Part shown: positions 1 to 4,859 of the stretch, one piece after another
Numbering within the stretch: position 1 is the first letter of the stretch
Layout of the letters: each line of letters opens with the position of its first letter
Assembly (NCBI GenBank): GCA_002792915.1
Contig: PFPF01000027.1
Span: forward strand, 1-6,053
Length of the DNA: 6,053 bases
Source of the DNA: Candidatus Micrarchaeota archaeon CG_4_10_14_0_2_um_filter_60_11
GTDB taxonomy: Archaea > Micrarchaeota > Micrarchaeia > Norongarragalinales > Norongarragalinaceae
Direction: 5' to 3'
Translations under genes and position numbers: made by a program
The notes under the pieces: generated by a model
What the model was told of the DNA's origin: nothing
Database searches by the model: none
What the model saw: the letters and a program-made list of their open reading frames with translations, nothing else

Positions 1-20
1 CCCGAGCAAAGGCGCGCCAT
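1..20 (-). CDS. Possible 5' end of a leaderless gene leaving the window (start MARLCS...)
   Basis: On the minus strand an ATG at 20-18 opens a reading frame that begins M-A-R-L-C-S before leaving the window. A sequence reading TTTAAATA on this strand (49-42) is centred about 26 nt upstream. That is the geometry expected for a leaderless archaeal mRNA, and it matches the Kae1 and Bud32 starts further on. The first residues resemble the start of archaeal uS15 (recalled as MARMHS...), but six residues cannot identify a protein. The competing reading is a plus-strand gene ending at the TAA at 81-83 (last residues IGQDYSTKT). I prefer the minus-strand reading because the stretch from about 21 to 95 is AT-rich like an intergenic region and carries a near-perfect TATA box. 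Confidence 0.35.
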
Positions 21-41
21 CGTTTACGAAAAATCAAAGAG

Positions 42-49
42 TATTTAAA
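42..49 (-). promoter_or_regulatory. TATA box (TTTAAATA on the minus strand), possibly bidirectional
   Basis: The minus strand reads TTTAAATA, a very good match to the archaeal TATA consensus. Its centre is about 26 nt from the ATG at 20, the spacing for a leaderless start. Read on the plus strand the same bases give TATTTAAA, which could also serve eL41-sua5 with a start of transcription near 70-75. A second plus-strand TATA-like stretch, ATTATAG at 64-70, would instead start transcription near 93-96. Confidence 0.45.
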
Positions 50-83
50 CGCAATCGGGCAGGATTATAGCACTAAGACTTAA

Positions 84-88
84 GGTGA
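84..88 (+). promoter_or_regulatory. Shine-Dalgarno GGTGA for eL41
   Basis: GGTGA is complementary to the usual archaeal 16S rRNA 3' end. It lies 7 nt before the TTG at 96 and decides in favour of that start over the internal ATG at 135, whose upstream AAAAAAGG is a weaker match. Confidence 0.6.
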
Positions 89-95
89 ACTTTAG

Positions 96-209
96 TTGGG
101 TGCTAGACCACGAAAGTGGAAGAAAAAAGGCCACATGCGCTGGAAGTGGATCAAGAAGAAGCGCAAGCGCGAAAAGCGCAAGATGAAGCGCCGCGTTGGC
201 AAGCTGTAG
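96..209 (+). CDS. rpl41e: Large ribosomal subunit protein eL41
   Basis: This is a 37-residue, extremely basic peptide that begins at TTG and contains the stretch RPRKWKKKGHMRWKWIKKK. eL41 is one of the smallest ribosomal proteins, a single basic helix at the interface between the two subunits. From memory, Thermococcales eL41 has nearly the same RPRKWKKKG-MRWKWIKK core, which supports both the identity and the longer N-terminus. The TTG follows directly on an in-frame TAG (93-95), so the frame cannot extend further, and GGTGA lies 7 nt upstream. An internal ATG at 135 would give a 24-residue version similar in length to eukaryotic eL41. The gene ends 2 nt before sua5, so the two are probably co-transcribed and translationally coupled. 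Genes this short are easily missed by automatic annotation. Confidence 0.85.
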   Translation: MGARPRKWKKKGHMRWKWIKKKRKREKRKMKRRVGKL

Positions 210-211
210 AA

Positions 212-724
212 ATGAACGGTTTGCCCGCGTCCGCCAAGGGCGGCGCGGTCTTCGTTTACCCGACCGACACGATTTACGGCTTGGGGTGCAACGCTTCCAG
301 CGAAGCCGCCGTCCGCAAAGTCCGGCGCTTGAAAAAAAGGGACAAAAAACCTTTTTCCGTCATCGCACCCGGCAAAGCTTGGATAACCAAAAATTGTGTG
401 GTTTCCAAGCGAGCCGCGGCGTTCATCAAAAATAAGCTGCCGGGCCCCTACACCGTGATTCTGCCGCTCAAAAACAAGCGGTGCGTCGCGCCTTCGGTCA
501 CTAACGGGCTGGAAACGCTTGGCGTGCGCATGCCAAAGCACTGGTTCGCTTCGGTGGTTGCGGAAGCTGGCGTGCCGTTCGTCACGACGAGCGTGAACTT
601 GAGCGGCGGCAAGCCGATGACGAGCCTGAAGGACGCGGAAAGAAAAGTAATCGAAGCGGCGGACATCGTGGTTTATGAGGGAATCAAGCGCGGCAAGCCG
701 TCGAAAAAAATCTTCTTTTGCTAG
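212..724 (+). CDS. sua5: Threonylcarbamoyl-AMP synthase, YrdC/Sua5 family (t6A step 1)
   Basis: The 170-residue product is a single YrdC domain. The enzyme makes threonylcarbamoyl-AMP from threonine, bicarbonate and ATP, the donor used by KEOPS to form t6A at position 37 of ANN-decoding tRNAs. Visible motifs in order are YPTDTIYGLGCNA (16-28), KKRDKKPFSVI (41-51), PGPYTVIL (77-84), LGVRMP (103-108) and TTSVNLSGGKP (125-135). Many archaeal Sua5 proteins carry an extra C-terminal Sua5 domain and run to about 340 residues. This one stops after the catalytic domain with GKPSKKIFFC, the compact YrdC layout. The frame is open back to 116, but that stretch overlaps eL41 and the family fold begins just after the ATG at 212, so 212 is preferred. 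Its stop codon overlaps the Kae1 stop codon. Confidence 0.9.
   Translation: MNGLPASAKGGAVFVYPTDTIYGLGCNASSEAAVRKVRRLKKRDKKPFSVIAPGKAWITKNCVVSKRAAAFIKNKLPGPYTVILPLKNKRCVAPSVTNGLETLGVRMPKHWFASVVAEAGVPFVTTSVNLSGGKPMTSLKDAERKVIEAADIVVYEGIKRGKPSKKIFFC
704..710 (-). terminator. Possible T-tract terminator for kae1
   Basis: Seven consecutive T on the minus strand lie 11-17 nt past the kae1 stop codon, inside the 3' end of sua5. Archaeal RNA polymerase terminates at T-rich runs without needing a hairpin. The same bases encode Lys codons of Sua5, so the run may only reflect coding sequence. For sua5, the nearest plus-strand T-run is five T at 775-779, inside kae1. Confidence 0.3.
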
Positions 725-1671
725 CGCCAGTCCACGGCTACTTCGTCGGTTCGCCAGTACGGCCTAATGTCCCATTTTTCCCGGTTGGCTTTCTTGCGCT
801 CAAGCAGGCCCTGCCAGGCAATCATGACCGCGTTGTCCACGGCGTATTTGGGCTCAATCGGCAAAAACTTGGCGTCGCGCGCCTCGCACATGACGCGGCA
901 CTTCTCCTGCAACAGCGGCGAAGCCGCCACTCCACCGCCGAGCAATAGCTCGTTCTTGCCGCAGTGCGCCATCGCGCGCTCGCTGACTTCCACGAGCATG
1001 GAAAACGCGGTCTCCTGCAGCGAGTAGGCGACGTCTTCCTTTGCCGCACCCTTTTCTATTGCCTGCTTGGCTTGCGTGAACAAGCCGGAATAGCAAACGT
1101 CCATTCCCTTGACGCTGTACGCCAGCGGCAAGTATTTTCCGCGTTTCGAGAGTTCGTACAACGCCGGACCGCCGGGAAAACCCAAGCCGAGGAAGCGCGC
1201 GAACTTGTCCAGCAAGTTGCCCACGCCGATGTCCAGCGTTTCCCCGAACACGCGGTATTTCCCCGCCTCGAACGCGACAACTTGTGTATTTCCTCCGGAA
1301 ACGTAAAGGAATACGGGGTCGCGGGCTTTGGAAAACAAGCGGCCGATTTCAAGGTGAGCAACGCAATGGTTCACTCCCACGAGGGGAACGCCCAGCTTTT
1401 CGGCGAGCGAATGCGCGGCATCCGAGCCGACTTGCAGGCAGTTGCCTATGCCGGGACCTTGCGCGAACGCGACCATTTCGGCGCCGTCAACCATTGCTTC
1501 CTCGATTATCGCGCCCGCGTTCTCGGAGTGCCACGCCGCGACTTCGCGGGGAACGATGCCCTTGCCCGCGCTCTTGTAAGACTTGCGGACGTCGGAAAGC
1601 ACGCTGCCGTTGCCGTCCACTAGGGACGCGCCGAAAGTGTGGGCGGTCGATTCGATTCCGAGGCAAAACAT
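721..1671 (-). CDS. kae1: KEOPS catalytic subunit Kae1, tRNA N6-threonylcarbamoyltransferase
   Basis: The 316-residue protein belongs to the Kae1/TsaD/Qri7 family and transfers the threonylcarbamoyl group from TC-AMP to A37 of tRNA. The N-terminus MFCLGIESTAHTFGASL is the typical ASKHA nucleotide-binding start. The metal-binding H-x3-H is H102/H106 in VNHCVAHLEIGR. SGGNTQ (125-130), LGGGVAAS (244-251) and the D279-N280 pair follow, and the C-terminus RPYWRTDEVAVDWR is diagnostic for Kae1. Length fits stand-alone archaeal Kae1, without the Bud32 fusion seen in some euryarchaea. The frame is open upstream to 1794 but that part overlaps bud32 and lacks family sequence; the ATG at 1671 fits the family start. 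A TATA-like box 27-28 nt upstream suggests a leaderless mRNA. The family motif PREAAxHH reads PREVAAWHSE here, a mild deviation. Confidence 0.97.
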   Translation of the reverse strand: MFCLGIESTAHTFGASLVDGNGSVLSDVRKSYKSAGKGIVPREVAAWHSENAGAIIEEAMVDGAEMVAFAQGPGIGNCLQVGSDAAHSLAEKLGVPLVGVNHCVAHLEIGRLFSKARDPVFLYVSGGNTQVVAFEAGKYRVFGETLDIGVGNLLDKFARFLGLGFPGGPALYELSKRGKYLPLAYSVKGMDVCYSGLFTQAKQAIEKGAAKEDVAYSLQETAFSMLVEVSERAMAHCGKNELLLGGGVAASPLLQEKCRVMCEARDAKFLPIEPKYAVDNAVMIAWQGLLERKKANREKWDIRPYWRTDEVAVDWR

Positions 1672-1674
1672 CGC

Positions 1675-1682
1675 TTTTATTT
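1675..1682 (+). promoter_or_regulatory. TATA box for bud32 (TTTTATTT)
   Basis: TTTTATTT is centred about 26 nt before the GTG at 1705, which fits a leaderless transcript. It lies in the 33-bp gap between the kae1 and bud32 starts, immediately after the first kae1 codon. Confidence 0.5.
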
Positions 1683-1694
1683 TGTTGCCCGCGC

Positions 1695-1702
1695 TTAAAA
1701 AA
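1695..1702 (-). promoter_or_regulatory. TATA box for kae1 (TTTTTTAA on the minus strand)
   Basis: The minus strand reads TTTTTTAA, centred about 27-28 nt before the kae1 ATG at 1671. This box and that of bud32 share the same 33 bp on opposite strands, so the two pre-initiation complexes should compete for space. Confidence 0.5.
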
Positions 1703-1704
1703 CG

Positions 1705-2301
1705 GTGGAGAAAATCGGCGACGGGGCTGAAGCAGTCGTTTACAGGAACGGCGAAGCGGCGGTCAAGGTGCGACCCAAAAAGGCGTACCGGCATCCCCTG
1801 CTTGATGACTCTTTACGCAAGAGCCGCACGCGCATCGAGGCGCGCCTGTTGGCGAAAGCAAAACTGAAGGGCGCCCGCGTTCCCGCGGTATTGGCGGTTG
1901 ACGAAAAGCAGGGAACGCTGGACATCGAATATTTGGAGGGCAAGCGGCTGCGCGACGAGTTGGGCGCCGAGAACTGCGGCAAATGGTGCGTGGAAGCGGG
2001 CAAACAGGTTGCGCTGCTGCACGCAGCGAGCATAATTCACGGCGACTTGACCACGAGTAATTTCATCGTTTCGCGCGGCGCGCTGTTCGTTATCGACTTC
2101 GGGCTCGCGTTTTCAAGCCACCGCTCGGAAGATAAAGCCGTGGACTTGCACGTTTTCAAGGAGGCGCTGGAAAGCAAGCACTTCGCTTTCTGGGAGCAGG
2201 CGTGGAACGCTTTCCTGGAAGGCTACGACAGCGCGCCCGACGTGCTAACGCGCTTGGAAACGCTGGAAAATAGGGGACGCTACAAAAAGAAGGTGAAATG
2301 A
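1705..2301 (+). CDS. bud32: KEOPS kinase subunit Bud32
   Basis: The 198-residue protein is a minimal RIO-like atypical kinase that binds Kae1 and regulates t6A formation through ATP hydrolysis. Seen in the sequence are a glycine-rich loop GDGAEAVVY (5-13), K21 in AAVKV, and the Bud32 signature RPKKAYRHPLLDDSLRKSR (23-41) leading into a helix with E45. HGDLTTSNF (112-120; D114, N119), the metal-binding DFG (131-133), and the basic C-terminal tail RGRYKKKVK follow. The length matches stand-alone archaeal Bud32. The start is GTG; no ribosome binding site is visible, but a TATA box lies 26 nt upstream, so the mRNA is probably leaderless. It is divergent from kae1, its partner, and is followed in the same frame, directly after its TGA, by the CAP-domain gene. 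Confidence 0.96.
   Translation: MEKIGDGAEAVVYRNGEAAVKVRPKKAYRHPLLDDSLRKSRTRIEARLLAKAKLKGARVPAVLAVDEKQGTLDIEYLEGKRLRDELGAENCGKWCVEAGKQVALLHAASIIHGDLTTSNFIVSRGALFVIDFGLAFSSHRSEDKAVDLHVFKEALESKHFAFWEQAWNAFLEGYDSAPDVLTRLETLENRGRYKKKVK
2292..2296 (+). promoter_or_regulatory. Shine-Dalgarno GGTGA before the CAP-domain gene
   Basis: GGTGA within the last codons of bud32 lies 5 nt before the ACG at 2302 and only 1 nt before the out-of-frame ATG at 2298. The spacing therefore points to 2302 as the place where translation of the CAP-domain gene begins or once began. Confidence 0.45.
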
Positions 2302-2997
2302 ACGAAGCCGATAATATTCCTTATTCTGGCGATTGTTGTTGGCGCAGTATATTGGCAGCAAACGCTCCCTCGCTGCAGCGATGGAACCGTTTACGACCAA
2401 TGCAGCGGAAACAAACCGTTATTTTGTAATAACGGAACGCTAGAGCGGCGAGTTAGCCTATGCGGCTGCCCGAATTTAGACTATATTCGACAAGATGGCG
2501 AACAGTGTCTGGATCTAAGACACCCGGATGTAAGCAAACTTGAAAAAAGAATACATGAAATCATAAACGAAAACCGAGTGGAAAACGGTTTGACCGAATT
2601 AGAATGGAACCAGCAAATTGCAGAAGTTGCCAGAAATCACAGCCAAGACATGGCTGAACGAAACTATTTTTCGCACGAATCTCCGGAAGGATATGATTTT
2701 ACGTGGAGATATGCTGAAGGAAACGTAATATGCGCCATCCAATTAGGAGATATGATTTATGGGGGCGCAGAAAATATACACAAAGGCGGGGTGTATGGCA
2801 CCATACATTATACTAACGGCATAGAAACCAGTAGGGATTACAAAACCTTGGAAGAAATAGCGCAGGATGTTGCAACAGGGTGGATGAATAGCCCAGGACA
2901 CCGCGCTAACATACTGACGCCATACTGGCAAACTGAAGGACTGGGTGTTGCGGTAACTTCGGATGGAGCAGTCTATTCTACTGAAAATTTCTGCTAA
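2302..2997 (+). CDS. Secreted cysteine-rich CAP-domain (SCP/YkwD-like) protein, start codon unclear
   Basis: The open frame begins right after the bud32 TGA and gives about 231 residues. A signal peptide or membrane anchor comes first (about 4-17, IIFLILAIVVGAVYW). Then comes a short cysteine-rich module (C25, C34, C42, C54, C56, C69) and a CAP domain from about 77. The CAP domain shows FSH (H125), GGAENI (E157), SPGHRANIL (H200) and a C-terminal VYSTENF-C. CAP proteins are usually extracellular; the molecular role of prokaryotic members is mostly unknown. In this frame there is no ATG, GTG or TTG before the GTG at 2578, which would remove signal peptide and cysteine module and cut into the domain start. 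ACG at 2302, placed 5 nt after GGTGA and followed by KPIIFL, looks like a mutated ATG; ACG initiation, a sequencing error or a lost start are all possible. Base composition is far more AT-rich than in the neighbours. Confidence 0.8.
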   Translation, partial: TKPIIFLILAIVVGAVYWQQTLPRCSDGTVYDQCSGNKPLFCNNGTLERRVSLCGCPNLDYIRQDGEQCLDLRHPDVSKLEKRIHEIINENRVENGLTELEWNQQIAEVARNHSQDMAERNYFSHESPEGYDFTWRYAEGNVICAIQLGDMIYGGAENIHKGGVYGTIHYTNGIETSRDYKTLEEIAQDVATGWMNSPGHRANILTPYWQTEGLGVAVTSDGAVYSTENFC

Positions 2998-3025
2998 TTG
3001 GTTTTGCAACAGTTACCGCAAGCAG

Positions 3026-3562
3026 TCAAAGCGCGAACGAAACCCAAATTGAGAGCGCATTGTAACAGGCGTGCGCGAGGATGCACGCGTGCAAGTCGTT
3101 CGCCTTGCGCAGGCCATAACCCAGTATGAGCGAAGCCACGAACGCGCCCGCGATTTCCGCGATTGAGCCGTAGCCGTAATGCAGCGCGGCGAAGACTATC
3201 GACGCGAGGATTACCCCTGTTTTTTTCTGCAAGTAGCCGCGGAAGAACAATTCCTCGGCAATCGGCACCAGCGTCACCGCGAGCAGCAAAACCGGCAGGC
3301 CCTGGCTGCGCACCAGTTGCGCCACTTTCCACGAGTCAGTCACGCCCAGCAATGCCAGCAGCAGCCCAACCGCGAGCATGGCGAACAAGAGCTGGGCGAG
3401 CATTGAGCCCGCCAAAACTATCGTTCGCCGCGGGTGGAAATTGTCCAGGGAAAGAGAACGCCTGACGCGCTTTGCGCTTGTGACGCCTTCCAGCTTGAGG
3501 AGCAGGAAGGGCGCCAGTAAAAGAATGAGGGCGGTCAGCAGCTGGAGGACGGGGTCAGCCAT
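3026..3562 (-). CDS. CPBP-family intramembrane metalloprotease (CAAX protease-like)
   Basis: The 178-residue protein is hydrophobic with about six membrane segments (roughly 4-23, 47-72, 89-102, 115-130, 135-155, 160-177). It carries the three CPBP motifs: EExxxR as AEELFFRGYL (E103, E104, R108), FxxxH as FAALH (H128), and HxxxN as HACYN (H164, N168). The family contains the eukaryotic CAAX prenyl protease Rce1 and bacterial bacteriocin-processing proteins. Archaea lack known protein prenylation of that kind, so the substrate is unknown. The ATG lies inside the 3' end of the eS31 gene and overlaps it by 8 nt, so it is probably the last gene of that operon. It faces the CAP-domain gene, with 28 bp between the two stop codons. 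Confidence 0.92.
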   Translation of the reverse strand: MADPVLQLLTALILLLAPFLLLKLEGVTSAKRVRRSLSLDNFHPRRTIVLAGSMLAQLLFAMLAVGLLLALLGVTDSWKVAQLVRSQGLPVLLLAVTLVPIAEELFFRGYLQKKTGVILASIVFAALHYGYGSIAEIAGAFVASLILGYGLRKANDLHACILAHACYNALSIWVSFAL

Positions 3563-3707
3563 TCTTGGCTTTCATTTCCGTGTAGCCGCACTTGCCGCAG
3601 GAAAAGCGGTTCTTGTGGTCCGCGAGCGAGGTGCCGTGCCCGCACTTGGGGCAGACCTTCTTCTTCTTGTAGGGCTTGGTTTTGAGTTCCTTCTTTTTTT
3701 CGGCCAT
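3555..3707 (-). CDS. rps27ae: Small ribosomal subunit protein eS31 (S27ae)
   Basis: This 50-residue zinc-ribbon protein of the small subunit has a basic N-terminal tail (MAEKKKELKTKPYKKKK). Four cysteines follow in the pattern CPKC (19-22) and CGKC (37-40), with TSLADHKNRFSCGKCGYTE typical of eS31. In eukaryotes the same protein is made as a ubiquitin fusion; archaea encode it alone, as here. The ATG at 3707 is preceded by GGTTGAT, a partial Shine-Dalgarno sequence that runs through the stop codon of eS24, 7 nt upstream. The 3' end overlaps the CPBP start by 8 nt. It follows eS24, as in many archaea. Confidence 0.96.
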   Translation of the reverse strand: MAEKKKELKTKPYKKKKVCPKCGHGTSLADHKNRFSCGKCGYTEMKAKNG

Positions 3708-3714
3708 ATGAGAA

Positions 3715-4008
3715 TCAACCCTTCTTCTCTCCCTTCTTCTTGCCCTCGGTGCGCGCCGCCTTGTACGCGGGCTCGATTTTCTTCAGCTGGTCGGCGGAGT
3801 CGTAGGCGCGGGCGTAAACCGCGACCTGCTTGTCGCCGAACTTCTGTTCGACCTTGTCGACGACTATGCGCTCAACGGGCACCTTCAAGTCGGACGCGAT
3901 TTCCGCCAGTATCTCCTTGCGGTTGGGCGTGGCCGCGTTCGAGTGCTTTACGGCCTTGACTTCGAAGCGCTTGAACAGCTCGTTCCTCTTCTTCTCGGTT
4001 ATCTCCAT
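3715..4008 (-). CDS. rps24e: Small ribosomal subunit protein eS24
   Basis: This is a protein of about 97 residues with the eS24 pattern: a start MEITEKKRNELFKRFEVKA, then TPNRKEILAEIASDL, VDKVEQKFGDKQVAVYARAY and a lysine-rich tail KKKGEKKG. It is a peripheral small-subunit protein found in archaea and eukaryotes. Three starts are possible in frame: GTG at 4017 directly after the spt4 stop, ATG at 4014 and ATG at 4008. I chose 4008 because the family usually begins with M-x-I close to this point, and because GTGAT (partial Shine-Dalgarno) then lies 4 nt upstream; the 4014 start would add only two residues. It sits between spt4 and eS31 in a continuous operon. Confidence 0.95.
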   Translation of the reverse strand: MEITEKKRNELFKRFEVKAVKHSNAATPNRKEILAEIASDLKVPVERIVVDKVEQKFGDKQVAVYARAYDSADQLKKIEPAYKAARTEGKKKGEKKG

Positions 4009-4017
4009 TTGCATCAC

Positions 4018-4209
4018 TCACTTCAATATTTTGAGGGCGTACTTGCCCGGCGCGGCCGCCCCTATGGCGGGCGCGATTTCCGAGCCTTCGGTGTTAATCA
4101 GCAGTATGTAGCCTTCCCACTCGCGCGTCAGGCTGGCTTCCGGGCCGCACACGGGACACGCGTCGCCCGACAAGACTAGGCGGCACTTCTTGCACGCTTT
4201 CTCGTTCAT
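4018..4209 (-). CDS. spt4: Transcription elongation factor Spt4 (RNA polymerase subunit E'')
   Basis: This 63-residue protein is a small zinc-ribbon factor. The ribbon cysteines are C6 and C9 (ACKKC) and C18 and C21 (CPVC). The rest is highly typical: LTREWEGYILLINTEGSEIA followed by PGKYALKI. Spt4 pairs with Spt5 (not in this window) on the RNA polymerase clamp and increases processivity. The ATG overlaps the rpo7 stop codon in an ATGA (4206-4209), so translation is probably coupled. Older archaeal annotations call it rpoE2 or rpoE''. Confidence 0.96.
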   Translation of the reverse strand: MNEKACKKCRLVLSGDACPVCGPEASLTREWEGYILLINTEGSEIAPAIGAAAPGKYALKILK

Positions 4210-4832
4210 TGCGCTGCGGCCTCGTTTGCGGGAATCGGCGCGTCGGGGTTGGCTATTGTTTCGGGCGCGGGCTTCTCGCGGTGCTTTACCTTCTTCGGCT
4301 GCGCCACGGACGGCGTAATCTTGCCCAACCCGTCGGGGCGCATGGTCAGCGCCACTTTGGTGGACAGGACGGAATCCTTGACGCTCACGGTCGCGACCTT
4401 GGCGCGCACGAAATCGCCCTTCATGACGGTCTTCTTCGTCTGCCTGCCGACGAGCGCCTGCGTGCGCTTGTCGTAAGTCAGGTAATCGTTTGCTATTTGT
4501 GAGACGTGCACGAGCCCGTCAAGCGGGCCGAGGCGCACGAACGCGCCGAACTCCACGATTTCCGAAACCTCGCCGTCTACGACCTCGTTGACCACCGGCT
4601 TGAAGCACAACGCGTCGAACTCCACGTCGAAATAGGCTGCGCCGTCGCCGTGAATCACGCGGCCGGGCGACTTGATGTCTGCCGCGTGCAGGCTGATGAT
4701 GATGCCGTGATCCTTGTCCAGCGTGCGCTCGTACTGCTCGCGCAGCATTTCGAGCGCGGCCTTCTTGAACTTGAGCCCGAACTTGGCGGGGGGCACCCGC
4801 ACGCTTTCCTTGAACGTAACCAGCTTATACAT
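4206..4832 (-). CDS. rpo7: DNA-directed RNA polymerase subunit Rpo7 (RpoE', Rpb7 homologue)
   Basis: The 208-residue protein is one half of the RNA polymerase stalk, which it forms with Rpo4; it helps promoter opening and binds the emerging transcript. The N-terminal RNP-like domain starts MYKLVTFKESVRVPPAKFG. GDGAAYFDVEFDALCFKP (62-79) links to an S1 domain (about 80-165) with GEVSEIVEFGAFVRLGPLDG and LVHVSQI. The ATG at 4832 is taken rather than the upstream TTG at 4850 because family members begin at MYK. Upstream GGGGGT is only a weak ribosome binding site. The region after about 168 is a lysine-, proline- and alanine-rich tail (ending PIPANEAAAQ) beyond the S1 domain; with it the protein is somewhat longer than the usual 180-190 residues. 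Confidence 0.95.
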   Translation of the reverse strand: MYKLVTFKESVRVPPAKFGLKFKKAALEMLREQYERTLDKDHGIIISLHAADIKSPGRVIHGDGAAYFDVEFDALCFKPVVNEVVDGEVSEIVEFGAFVRLGPLDGLVHVSQIANDYLTYDKRTQALVGRQTKKTVMKGDFVRAKVATVSVKDSVLSTKVALTMRPDGLGKITPSVAQPKKVKHREKPAPETIANPDAPIPANEAAAQ

Positions 4833-4859
4833 AACGTAAAACCCCCGCAATAAGAGGCG

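Noticed and set aside
116..211. Sua5 frame is open 32 codons further upstream
   Set aside because: This stretch overlaps the eL41 gene, has no family sequence, and the YrdC fold begins right after the ATG at 212.
964..1623. Long plus-strand open frame opposite kae1
   Set aside because: It is antisense to an obvious Kae1, has no recognisable domain, and long antisense frames are common in GC-rich coding sequence.
1672..1794. Kae1 frame is open 41 codons further upstream
   Set aside because: It overlaps the start and catalytic motifs of bud32; the family N-terminus (MxCLGIESTAHTFG) begins at 1671.
2299..2301. Readthrough fusion of Bud32 with the CAP protein, since both are in one frame with only TGA between
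   Set aside because: Bud32 ends with its normal basic tail exactly at TGA, and the next residues form a signal helix that needs its own N-terminus.
3378..3959. Plus-strand open frame of 193 codons across CPBP, eS31 and eS24
   Set aside because: Its translation is Arg/Pro/Ser-rich with no domain and runs opposite three well supported genes.
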